This document shows, in pieces, positions 34,601-48,000 of a DNA stretch of 64,000 nt. Origin of the DNA: Stomoxys calcitrans. Lineage: Eukaryota > Arthropoda > Insecta > Diptera > Muscidae. The stretch lies in NCBI RefSeq assembly GCF_963082655.1, contig NC_081552.1:4774648-4838647 (forward strand), in the 5' to 3' direction. How positions within the stretch are numbered: position 1 is the first letter of the stretch; each line of letters opens with the position of its first letter. Both the position numbers and the translations under genes were made by a program. The notes under the pieces were generated by a model. It made no database searches. It worked only from the letters and a program-made list of their open reading frames with translations, and was not told where the DNA came from.

Positions 34601-37600
34601 TTTCTCCATCAGAGCGCGTCGTAGCAGTCTCGTTCCGGTGGAGGTTTATCTGGGTTACCTCAATCACTTAATCTATTCCCTATTTTTGTTTAGTTGCTAC
34701 GAGCGTTGCCTTTTATATTCCGGGTTTAGAGAACACAAAAACAAGTAGTAATCATCTATCGCTTTATTGTTTTTCAAAATATTCCCCATTTAGATCTGTA
34801 CACTTTTGTGAGGGATCCAACGCGAACAAATTTTTTTGACGGTCAAATGTTCATGCAATATTGAATATATGCTGGTCCCACTATTGCTTAAGGTTGTCTC
34901 AATCTCAGGATAGGTCATATGAGGATCTTGCAATATCAGTTGGCACACAGCACCAATGGTTTTTGGAACAACAACTGATTTTGGACGACCTTCACCAAAT
35001 TCGTCTTGGCGTGAACTACGACCTCGGTTGAATTCACCATACCATCGATAAACCCTGGTCCTTGATGGAGCCTCATCGCCAAAAATTGAATTAAGTTCAT
35101 CGATGCACTGTTGTTGAGTTAATCCATGTCGAAAGTTGTAAAAAAGTGTACTCAATATATCCTGGAAAGTTCAGATCAGTGTTGGGTATTTATTAGACTA
35201 CAATCGTTAACTGTGTGGTCCTTGTTATAATCGCGACACAGTCACATAGTTCAGTGATGGTAAATGTAGTGGTTCCCAACTTTCTCCATTTTCTTTATCT
35301 GCTCGTTTGCACACGGCGTTTTGGGAGTTGAAACCATCCATTTCGTCTTATCTCCATTTACTACCTGCTCAATTTTCACCGACTCTCTTTCGATTCTTCC
35401 AAAGGCTGCAGTTACTACTTCCGGTGACCGACCTATGATGTCGATGTCGTCGGCGTAGGCGAGTAGCATGTGTTCTCTTATGATTGGTATGCAATATCTT
35501 TTCACATCTGCATCTTGTACAATCTTCTCCAGCAGAATATTAAAGAGATCACACGATAGGCATTCTTAAATGGTCACACGTTTGGTATTAAATGGTCCGA
35601 GATATTCTTTCGTATTCTTACTGAGAAACGCGTAGTGTCATCCTGCAGAGTCTTATTAATTTTTCAGACATGGCTTGAAATACCTTTGAACGCATAGGGC
35701 AGTGGAAAGCGGCTTTGTAATCAACAAAGAGATGGTTGATGGGGTTGATTTTTGATGTGAATATCTGGTCGAGGGTGGATTTACCAAGTCTAAAGCCGCA
35801 TTGATAGGGTCCAAATATCTCATTGACATTAGGTTTTAATCTTTCACACAAAAAAAAATTAGGACCCGCCTTGTCATATCGACCATCATAGGCGCACAGT
35901 ATTTGTCCAAGAGCAGTTGCCCCTCGACCTCTCACTGAGACTCTCCGCTCGATACCGCTGATTGTCCGCGACTGCAGTTACAGCTATTCCGGATGGAGCA
36001 TTCCACTATCCGCAACCTGTGACAGTAATAAACACCACACAGATCCGACCTCAATGTTCCAGCTTGTGTGGTGCTTACAGCTATCCCATGCCGGGAGTAT
36101 AGTTCGTCACTGTTTGGTGTTGTTGTGACGCCATTCCCAATCCATCGCCCTTCCTGTAAGGCGGTTATATCTGCCTTGTACTTCTCAAATACATCCGCCA
36201 GCGCGTAGACTGCACCTTCTCTATAGAGAGTGCGGACATTCCAGGTGCAGATCCGCAAATCATGGTCCTTTTTCCGTTTACGTGGGTCGTCAACGTAAGG
36301 GGGTCCGTTTTAACTATTCTATTTTAACTATTTTAACTATTTGTTGCTCATAGTGATTCTCACAGTTTTCCGGGGGCGGGTGACACAAGTATCCCTCGCG
36401 AGCCGCTTGCTCCCAGATCGGACGCTCGCCTCCAGCCGCCCCTAACCTGGGAACAGACGCTAATGTCTGCCATTGGTTACTTGAAGGCGCCAATACTCAC
36501 CTTATCATCTCGAGTATCATTGGCACTCAGTATTTAATTAAGAGCCAGTGCTACCTGACTCCTTACTGAGACTCTCCTATCGAAAATCGCATACTGCCCG
36601 GGCCGAATTTCAGCTACTCCGCATAAAAACTGAGGTTTCCACCATCCGCAACCTGTGGACGCGTCCGGTAGCTTTCAGCTAAGCTTCCCGTGATAACGAT
36701 GGACACCAGATATGTCGGAGCTTAAAGTTCCAGGCTGTGTGGTGCTCATAGTTATCCCGGATCGGCCGGGTCTAAACCCTATAAAGTGTTTATATTCTTG
36801 TTCGTCTTGATATTCTAAGTCGATCTGACCATGTCCTTCCGTCTGTCGGCCGATATCACTATAGAGGTCGAATACAGCTAGCCACTTGACATTTTGCAAT
36901 GATACTTCTTATTGGCGTACGTCATTGGAGATTGAAAATGGACAGAATCGTTTAAGATTTAGATATAGCGCCCATATAAAACGATCCATCTATGTGACTT
37001 CTGCAGTCCCTTAAGGGCGCAATTATTATCCGATTTGGCTATAATTTTGCACAATGGCTTCTCCAAAGACCTCCAATATATGTTAGGTTTAAGTGGCAGT
37101 CTGCCATCAGACTCACTTAGACGTTTTCGTCCATTGTGATACCACAGGAACAGAAGAAGGAAGATGCCTTCTAGTTCCTACCGTTGAACCATCCAGATCG
37201 CTTAAAAAAGCCCAATAACTTGCGAATGTTCACATCCGCAGACAGGTTCTCAAAGAAATGAGAACCTAAAGTGGAACTCCTTCTAACTGCTAGTGCGGGA
37301 CACACACACAGAAGGTGTTCTATAGTCACTTGTTCTTCTTCGATTTCCTCACAGCATCTGCAAAAGTCGTTGCTGGCAACCTTCAGTCTGTCAGCATGTT
37401 TTCCGATTAGACAGTGACCTGTCATGACACAATTGTGACCTGGACACAATGACTGAGACGTCTTTTCCAGCCAATGACAGCAAAGCAGTCAAGTCTAGAT
37501 TAGGCCAATTTTTTTTTGGATTGCTCACAGCCCCCTCTTGGTGACCATCTATCGTTCGTTGCGCTTCGGCTTGGTCCTGAAAACTTAGCTTACAAGTCGC

Positions 37601-40600
37601 TTAAAGCATGCCCACAGATTCTAGTATCGCTGGAATGTGTAAGGTAGTTCCTAGCTCGTCTGTATATATGTATGGTCTTATTTGGTCCATAACCTGATAT
37701 AGCTCCCATATGAACCGATCTACCGATTGTACTAATTGAGCCCCTAGAGGGCGCAATTCTCCTCCGATTAGGGTGAAATTTTGCACAACGACTTTTCGTA
37801 TGACGTCCAATATATGTGTATGGTTTGAAATCGGTATAGCTCCCATATCCTATCTCATATCCCGGCAATTTGGTTTGCACAATATTACATAAACTTCTCG
37901 TCTGACTCTATCTCGTAATGTTACAGGTGGTCCCAGATGATTCATACCGCAAAATAATCACAAGACAATATAGCATATATCAAAAATAAACTGGACTAAA
38001 TCCCGCATGTTCCAGTCAATGGAAGCATAATTTGTTTTTGAGCAGTTTTGGTATGAGCTACTTTAACATAAATTGTTCCTACAACATATGAGCACAGGTA
38101 ACAAAAATACTTTTTTTCAAGTTAATACATACCTCTGCTCTGAAATGAAAAACACAAAATTTTGTTCACTTAGTAGACACAAACGCAAATTAATAACCAA
38201 TTTTATAATGCAAAAACGCGTGGTAATGTTTAAGCTGCTATTACACGGCATGACACAAAAAGTGGCATGTCACAAGACATCATAAATTTTGCCCATGAAC
38301 ATTCCACTAAGAAACAGGGGAAAAAGTTATCACATATCAATGAGTGCAGTCCGATTAAAGTTTTTTATAGCCGAGTCCGAACGGCGAGCCGCAGTGCGAC
38401 ACCTCTTTGGAGAGAAGTTTTACATGGCATAGTACCTCACACATGTCGCCAGCATTAGGAGGGGAGAACCAACGCTGAAAATTTTTTTCTGGTGGTCTCG
38501 CCAGGCGATCAGCGTCATAGGCGGACATGCTTAACTCTGCGCTACGGTGTGTAGATGTCATAAGACATCTACATACCGTTTAATAGAGCCTTTAGCATGC
38601 ACCCGCTGAAACATATGTTGGGTATGACAGCTTTCAGCTGTTCTACTGGTCCAAATCAATCAATGTTGAATCGACTTCTAAGATCGGTAGAATGTTTGTG
38701 ATCGATTAAAGTACAACTTTGCCGATTTTAAACATGTTGAAAATTTTGCTTTGATTAGCTAGATCGGTCATTTCGTCCATAGTGCGTAGCTAAAGCTAGA
38801 TATAAAAAAGTGTTTATTAATTTTAACAAGTAAAAGCGTGCTAAGTTCGGCCGGGCCGAATCTTATATACCCTCCACCATGGATCGCATTTGTCAAGTTC
38901 TTTTCCCGGCATCTCTTCTTAGGCAAAAAAAGGATATAAGAAAAGATTTGCTCTGCTGTTAGCGCGATGTCAAGATATGGTCCGGTTTGGACCACAATTA
39001 AATTATATGTTGGAGACCTGTGTAAAATGTCAGCCAATTCGAATGAGAATTGCGCCCTTTGGGGGCTCAAGAAGTAGAATAGAGAGATCGATTTATATGG
39101 GAGCTGTATCGGGCTATAGACCGATTCAGATCATAATAAACACGTATGTTGATGGTCATGAGAGGATCCGTAGTACAAAATTTCAGGCAAATCGGATAAG
39201 AATTGCGCACTCTAGAGGCTCAAGAAGTCAAGACCCAAGATCGGTTTATATGACAGCTATTAGGTTATGGACCGATTTGAACCATACTTGGCACAGTTGT
39301 TGGATATCATAACAAAACACGTGGTGCAAAATTTCATTCCAATCGGATAATAATTGCGCACTCTAGAGGCTCAAGAAGTCAAGACCCAAGATCGGTTTAT
39401 ATGACAGCTATATCAGGTTATGGACCGATTTGAACCATACTTGGCACAGTTATTGGATATCATAACAAAACACGTCGTGCAAAATTTCATTCCAATCGGA
39501 TGAGAATTGCGCACACTAGAGGCTCAAGGACGGACATGGTTAGATAGACATAAAATTTATATATACTTTATGGGATCTCAGACGAATATTTCGAGTAGTT
39601 ACAAACAGAATGACGAAATTAGTATACCCCCCATCTTATGGTGGAGGGTATAAAAATAATATGGGGGCTACAGATTCTCTGGTGAGGACACTGGTTCCCA
39701 TAAAAACCGATCTTGCGATTAGTCTTCTACGGCCGAAAGAAGCTTCGATTTGTGGTGTGGCTGAATTGGGACAGATTTCTATGTATGCCCCTTCAACTAT
39801 GTTCATTTGTTTAAATTTTGGGGTTGGGGTTGTGGGCGCTAAAATTTTTCTGAAGGAAATCACCACCTCACCAATATGGCTTCAATACAAATATCAACAA
39901 CGAGATGGTCCTAACAACTCGCATCGAACGTTACTTTTAAAAAGTCAAAGTTTCGATTCTTAGATAATTATTGTCCCATATGACTGTCAGGGATAGGAAG
40001 AAAGTCCCCGAGCTATTTGCTGGCAGCAATTGAAATGCCTTCAAATGCAATTAGCCCCTATTGTGGAATAATAATTTGTCTCTTTGGTTGTCTCCTCAAG
40101 ACTCATGTGGATTTACCTTCATAAGAAGACGAAGCTCCTTCTAGTGGGATGCCATAAATATAGGACCACATAGTGCCAACATAGGACCTAAGCAATAATG
40201 GACACCCTCACACATTTGCACATTAAATCTAATCCCGCCGATTAGCGTACGTACACAATAGTGTGCATATACATCGTGCAATTCAGAATAACAGCAGCCA
40301 ATATAAGATATCAAAACCTAAGAACCACTACCAGGAATATGCGTCTCTTGTACCCCACAACAAACCAAAAAAGTTGTTTTGGTTGATACAGTTGTGGCAA
40401 TTATTTTTGGTCAGGAATGAATGATGTGTTCTCCCTCCGTGTAGTCAAGAACAAGAGTGTGACATAAGTCACCTGTTCTTCGATCCAGCGAAGCTTACTC
40501 AACTTACAACCAAATCACTGACATATCCCATACAAGTTGCAGACCTCCTTCATTCGGATGTTTATTGAGGGATATTGTTAGCGATAGCGCAAAAAGGGCG

Positions 40601-42045
40601 AAGGAAAAAATACAGTAACAAAAACAAAGTACTTTTGGATTCCCTTCTTTCTTTTCATAAAATCTTTCATAATTTTGTCAGGATAAAAGAAGGAGGGTTT
40701 AATGATAAATATACAGTTTGGCTCTGCTCGTTATTGCCTTTAGAAGGAAGATGCTGGTACACTTTTTTTTTAAGGAAATACAGCTTTTATGCGGAATTTA
40801 GTGGGTTGTTGTTGCGGTATCCAGATCCAGGAACTCTGCGACTAAGAGAGGGTGTGTCCAGAGAAATCTGAGTCTGAGACGAGTGGGTCTGGCTGTGCAG
40901 TCACACAGGTGACGTGTGCTTTGTGGTCCCTGGTCACAATCGGGCCATACACGTGGGCAACAATCCTTGCTCTGTAGGAATTGAGGTGGCTGCATCTGGC
41001 GGATCGGATTTAGTGGGTGTTTCCTTGGCGATACTTATATTTTGAATAAATTAGTCAGTATGATTTTGTAGAAAAAAGTTTTTGTTATCTAAATTTCCCA
41101 TGAACATTGCACTAAGGAACAGCGGATACTTCTCTCATATCAATGAGTGCAGTCGGATTAAAGATTAAGCTCAGTGATAAGGGGTCGCCTTTTTTATGCC
41201 GAGTCCGAACGGCGTGCCGCATAGCGACAGCACTAAGTAGAAAAGTTTTAACATGGCAGGATACCTCACAAATGTAGCCAGCATTAGTAAGGGGATAACC
41301 ACCGCTGAAAATTTTTTCTGCTGTTCACGCCGGGATTTGAAAGCAGGCGTTCGGCACCACAGGCGGACATGCTAACTTCTGTTCCACAGCAGCCAGTTTC
41401 AGTGTGGATACCAATTACCAATTATTATTCTCTGAAGATATGCTAACAAATGCCCTGGTAATTGCCATTGCACTTGTTTTAGGGTTCTTATACATATGAT
41501 TATTATTTAAGCAACTTGTGTTGATTCTTTCTTTGTCCATCTCTTCTATTATAGCCTCTAATTCTAACACTTCCACTACCACCACAACGCTGAAGAGTTC
41601 AAGTAATGCTTCCATATTAAGTCTGCTAAATAGTGCTCCGGCAGCTATGACCAGTACCCCGGTTGCGAGTGGAACATTTACTACCACTAGTGGTCAACCG
41701 TCACAGCAGCAACAGACGGTCACATTGGTGCAGCACACCACCACCAGCCATCCACAGCAGCAAGCTCAGCATCAACAGCAAACGACGACTGTGGTGACAA
41801 CCGATAACTACGTGCAAGCGGCTGCAACACAACCACCTCATCCGACAGTGCCAAATCAAGCGCAGCGTAAACAAAACGAAGTCTTACAAAATCTCCTGAA
41901 TCCCGGACGAAAGATAAACATTGTGAGTAGTGGTGGAGGGGGAGTTTCGGGTGGGACAACAGCAACATTTCGTACAAATGCTGCGGGCAATCTAATAGCG
42001 GTGAATCTCAATCAGCCGACAAATCAACATCATCACCATCATCAG

Positions 42046-42077
<32 letters not shown>

Positions 42078-45000
42078 GCACCAGCAGAACCAACAATTGC
42101 ACGCAGAACATGTGCAGACTCAGCAGCAGCAACAGCAGACCACTGTGCGGGTGTCAATGTCTGCGTTGGCTTCCCAATTAGCCTCACCGCCGGCCATCAT
42201 GACTAATAGCACGAATTTTGGTGGATACACCTTGAGTACAGTAAGTGGAAGTGGGTCAACTGGAGGTGGCGGTAGTATCAAAATACTCAACAGTGGCATA
42301 CAACAACAGCGGGTCTTGGCGAATGCCTTGCGTAGGGATTCACTCAACAACGTTTCACAAGGTCCTCCGAATGCTATAGTTGTTGGAATGGCTGCTCCGT
42401 CGCCTGGCTCAGATTCGAATGCCTCAAATGCCAGCGGTTTTGCCGTACCCCAGGCAACATCTAGTGGTGGCGGAGGCGGCAATGCCGGTAGCAACGCTAC
42501 AACTTTAAATGCCTTGTTAGCTAATGCCACACCATCCCCCTCAGGTTCGGATCACTCGCAATCTTCACAGAATCAAAATCAGAGTCTTCTCGAGAGACTG
42601 AACAGTGGAGGTGTGACGACGGGCGCCGCATTGCCCAATATGTCGCCGCAGCAGCATATACCTCCTCCAACTCCACAGCAACAGTATATAACAAAAACTC
42701 TAGTACAATCCCCCGCCAACTCTTCAATACATTCACCAATGTCTAGTCCGCATCCACAGCCTTCTCCATCGCCCCATCTGCCGCCTCCGCCCGCCCAGCA
42801 GCCCCCGCCACAGCAACAACAACAACAGCAGCAAAGCCAACAGCAAACGCAAACAACGACACTCAACTTGCAGGGCATCAATTTCTCCACCCTTCAAGGA
42901 GCCATGGCGAATTTCCCCGGCCTACAAAATGTTCAAGTTCAAATTCCCGGCTTCAATCAGCCCATTTCGCTGCAATTAACTGGAGGAAGCATACAAGCCG
43001 TACAGCAACCTGCTCAATCTACGAATGCCGTGTCGGTGGTGGCTACCAGTGTAAATTCTGCCGTAAACCAAACTAGCAACAACAGCAGTGCTGTTGTGGC
43101 AACACAAAATTCCAACACTAGTCAACAACAATCCCATCCTCAACAGAGGAGTCTTTTAGTGTCCGTGCCAGTTAGTTCGTCGGCGAATCAGCAACAGCAG
43201 CAAGGCAGTACGCAACACACCATCACATTGCAGCCGCAACAATTACATCAGCAACATGCATCCACAGCGACTGGCACCATAGTTAATTTGCAAACGGGAG
43301 CTGTGGCCACCGCCACGGGTGGCACTCAAACTGTGGTCCTTACAAATAACGCTGGTGGTGGTGGCGGTGTTGTCTGCAGTCCCGCAAATTCAACAGGAGG
43401 CAACAATGCCAGCGGTAATTCGGGAAATACAGGCACAACGATGTTAACATTACCCATTGGTAAGTGCGCCCAGCAGTGATATATCTATCAATACTTCCTA
43501 TACTATTAAGATCACATAAGAGTGAGGTAAACAAAGCAGTCGAGTCGAGGATTTCCGTGAATAGATAGTTTGCTTACCATTCAGAGTTTTCAGCTGAACA
43601 TGAGTCCTAAGCTAGGAAAACAACTGTGCAACTGTGCCAAAATGGAAATGTTGTTTTAATGGGCAATTTTAGTATAGTATAGGCATATACTAAACTTGGT
43701 AGGGATTGATATTTTTCGTTCATGGACAAGCTAATTTTCAAGATGGCTACATCGAACTACAATGCCTTGATGAAATTAGAAATGATGAGTTGCCAAGTAT
43801 GATATCAGTGGTCCATTGTTGGATAAAGTCCGACATGAGCCAATCGTTAGTTTTCTTTTGTACAGGGCAATACACAAGGCGTACTTGTCATCCGGTGCTT
43901 CAACATAATATTTATTGATCCCATATCTGTTGTTATTGTTATCACATATTTGTCACATGTCGAGGTAGCGATCCCCATGAAGCTCCAATAGGTGAGCAAT
44001 CTCGTTTCAATTCAAAGAACTGATTGTTGCGGGAACATGATGCCCATTGGTTATTTATAGGAGTCAATAATTAACCTTGTAATATCGGCCAACGTAGTGC
44101 GGAGGTTAGCTACTCCTATGGAACATCCCACTATCTGCATCCTATAGACGCGCTCTGTAGTCCTCAGCTGAGATTCCACGCAGCTCAAGCTTCCAACCTG
44201 TGTGGTGCACAAAGTTATCCAGGCCTAATTCTACACAAAGGGAGTTGTCTAGATGAGCATTGGCTCTATTTCGCAAAATACTGGTCATGTACTATTTGCC
44301 AGAAGGTGGAGACTTGGTGTTTTCAGGGGACTTGTCTTAGGTGAGGTGACTCGCTACGTGCTGTTGTTGTAATCACATATTCGCATGTGGAGTTAGCGAT
44401 CCGCATTCAGCTTGGTATGTGACCGTAATGCAAAAATGCAATTTTTGGACAACCATCGCCAGGATTCGAAAAAGGCATTCAGTGTCGGTTGCCTCGAATA
44501 GTGACCATTGGTTATTTAAAGGCGTGAATAACTCGCCTTGTTATATCAAAGTATCACAGGCACTCAGCATTTAACTAGGAGTCTGTGGCACCCGGCCTCT
44601 CACTAAGATTCTAATCAAAACAGCAGAAGGTAAAGGTTAACACAGCGCAGCTTATCTAAGGGGCAAGGAAGAGCGCCTCGAGGGAGGCTCTATATGCCAT
44701 ACTTGGTCTGATGCCATTGCGTCTGCATGTTAGGTATGTCTTGATAAAGATTGCCCTTAGATAGGGAGAGTGGGGATCAAGGCGTACCTCGAATGGCGGG
44801 TTGAAGAATATAGACTGCGTGGCGGGCTACATACCAGAGTGGTCCTTCTTGGTTGATGAATTCAGTGTCGCACAGTGGGATAAGAACAAAAATTAGTGGT
44901 AATAAGTCTGGCATTTATGAACGGATAAAGATATCTTCACCATATTATGTGATGTGATCTTACATGGTTATAGCTGAGATGTTAACCAGACTATGTACAA

Positions 45001-48000
45001 AAGGCCCGGAGGCCCATTGGAAGGCTTTCAAAGTGGATCACCTCGGCCCTGCAAAAATTTTGTTCGGGCTGCCAAAAGCGCCGATTGGTCCGATTTTGTG
45101 TGTGGGATATCTTTTACAGTGCTCAAGAAATTCGACTAACAAAAACTTTCTTTTGAAATTTTTGTAGAGATGTGTTGCTCTCTTAATCTGTTGTGTTGTC
45201 TCTATTAGAAGATATGTGGGGTATAATATTCTCATTTTTTTACGAAAAATCTGGAAAAATCTGTGGATGCGGACTAGACAAATACAAAGCTGAAATCCCC
45301 AACTTGCTAACATATTTTTGTTACTCCAGGTGCTCGCTAAACACATAGAAAAATTGTTTGCACATCCAAGGATTGAGGTCTCTACGGCTATTTGTCAGCT
45401 ATCCAAATCGGTTAAAAATTGAAAAGCGGTTAAGAAATGCCTTTACAAAGAACAAATGAAGAGTCCAGCCTTGGTGAAAATTTCCAAAAAAAAAGTGTTT
45501 GTTAGTTGAATTTTTTGGACACTTTTAAAGATATCCCGCACAATGATGTAGAGGCAATTTTCAGCAATTAAAAAATGTTGATGGGCCACTAATGGGCTCT
45601 CGGGCCTTGTAGAGTCCTGAAATTTTGCATATAGTCAGCTATAACAATATAGAATTTCGTTACGATATATGAGATAGAGGCATCACGCCCTTATATACCT
45701 TGGCCTTGGGTATATACATATGTGAATATGGGTAAAAGTTTTTATTCGGCCACCGTGGCAGGGGCCTTAACTGAGTTCCTAGCCACTAAAGATTCAGTTC
45801 GGTTTCTGGACGGCTGTAGTGTTTTTTTTACGGAGGTCTTGGCGACATCGAAGGCTCTGGAGACGATTTTCATGCATGAGCGGTTGCGTTTCAATGTACG
45901 CGTAGACAGTCAAGCGCAGCTGAAGGCGTCATGTGAGTCCGAGGAAGGTTGAGGCATCCAAAAGCATCTTCAAATCATTGAAAAGACTATCACGGTAACG
46001 ATAGGATAGCTTCTTGATAGAATAGATGATGCTATATGTTGCATTGTGGCAAAGGCCCTGTGACCGGGTAGTTATCTTAGGCTGAGGTAGCAAATCTCGA
46101 GTTACTGGTAGGGTCATTTGATTTAATGCTTGACACATGGGGCGCCGGAATTATGGAGTGTTTGCGGGAATGAGGAGGTTTTAGAACAGACTATTGTGTA
46201 CCTGTTAGGTAAAATACCTTTTTTTCGTATGGATTCTCTTAAAGTTTCATTCTAGACAACTGTAGGAAATTAAAATGGCTGATTAAAAGGAACTCTTACC
46301 AATTAGAGCTCTACTGCGCTCCCTTTTTTGTCATGCGGGTTGGTTTTCTTCCCTTTCTTTTCAGTTGTTGTTGTTGTGACAGTGTTTTGGGTTCTATCTT
46401 TCGTGTGCTTGATGCTGTTGAATATCCAGATTCAGGAACTCTGCCGGGGGAGGTCAATTTCTTCAGGTGCAAATTTTCTCCAAGGACAAATTCACCCGGT
46501 AGCTATTTGCCGCATTTGCTACCGTGTCTGCATGAATGTTGTCTAGTCCCGCTTGATATGCCGCTTGATCTAGAGGTTCTCTCTTGTATCGCTGAACCTC
46601 ACGTTCTAGATTATGTATTGGGTTGCCCAAAAAGTAATTGCGGAATTTTCATATAGTCGGCGTTGACAAATTTTTTCACAGCTTGTGACTCTGTAATTGC
46701 ATTCTTTCTTCTGTCAGTTATCAGATGTTACTTTTAGCTTGCTTTAGAAAAAAGTGTAAAAAAGTATATTTGATTAAAGTTCATTCTAAGTTTTATTAAA
46801 AATGCATTTACTTTCTTTTAAAAAATCCGCAATTACTTTTTGGGCAACCCAATAGATCCACCTTAAGACTTCTAGGTGGTAATGATAATTTGGATGGTCT
46901 CTGCGATAGCAGCCCAGATGGTATTCCTTAGACAGCATGTAGTTATGTCTTCGCGCGGTTAGGATCCTTGTCTCCTTATGGAGGTGGTCCACGTGAGAAC
47001 TGAAGAGACAGCTCGTGGCAGTTCGAAGATCGGCATTCTGATAGATCTGGATATTATTCCACCGCGTATCACAGAGCTGACGAGACCACACTGGCGATGC
47101 ATAACTTAGCACATACCGGCCAATGGCTTTGTACGTGGTCAACAAGGTTTCCTTGTCAGCACCCCAAGTGCCGCCGGCAAGTGACTTGAGGACCTTGTTG
47201 GTTTTTCAGTGTGCTTTTTCCGTATTCTTAGGACAATCACAAAATCTTCCAGTTTTTGTGATTATATATCGTCAAGCACACTCGCGTATGAGGACTTCTT
47301 GTGTTCCTTAGATTTCGGCCCTACATTTGATTGTTTAGCCGTGTACCCTAGTTATTTTTACCACTCACAGTCCAAAATATCGCCAGCAACTGTTTCATAT
47401 TTAGTTTCCAGTTTAGGCTATATCAAAAAATGGTTTACAAAATATCTATGTTTTTCTTTAATAATTTTAAGCAATAAATATCTTAAAATTTGTTTATTTA
47501 TTTATTTAATTTTTAATTTTTTTTTTCGTTTCCTTTTTTGCAAAAAAAAAAAAACAAAAAATGATGGAATTCAAATTTCTATCGTCAAAAAATCGTTTTG
47601 TTTCAAACCCCCTGTTATTGACACAAAATGCGATAATAAACACAACAAACAATGATTTTTCTTTTTACATTTTTTGCTCCTTCCCACTTCTCTGCTCCCA
47701 ATCTCCCTTCCCCTAAACCCTTAACCCACGGTGCATCGTACAACGCAATACCTTTCTCATTGCAATCATCGCCATCAAACATAACACTCATTATCCCATT
47801 CTCACTCACCAAATCATAAAAAAATGAATGCATTTGTGTTGAAATTTTTTTTCCAAATTTTTTAGTTTAAAGCAAGACAACAACCACCCACCAACAACTA
47901 AAAATAGAGAATTTTGCACGACTGCGATTTTAGATTGATCCCTCGTTTGAACAATTAGTATTTCCAAAAACACCAACCCCCCTCCTTTTTGTAATGTCAA

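Noticed and set aside
36675..36899. Minus-strand ORF with peptide similarity to one at 36 kb
   Set aside because: Similarity arises because both ORFs cross the same family D repeat; not a protein family.
39610..39963. 117-codon plus-strand ORF
   Set aside because: Begins inside the family T repeat end and has no family signature.
46333..46656. 107-codon plus-strand ORF
   Set aside because: Antisense to the jockey-type LINE relic; the minus-strand reading explains the sequence.
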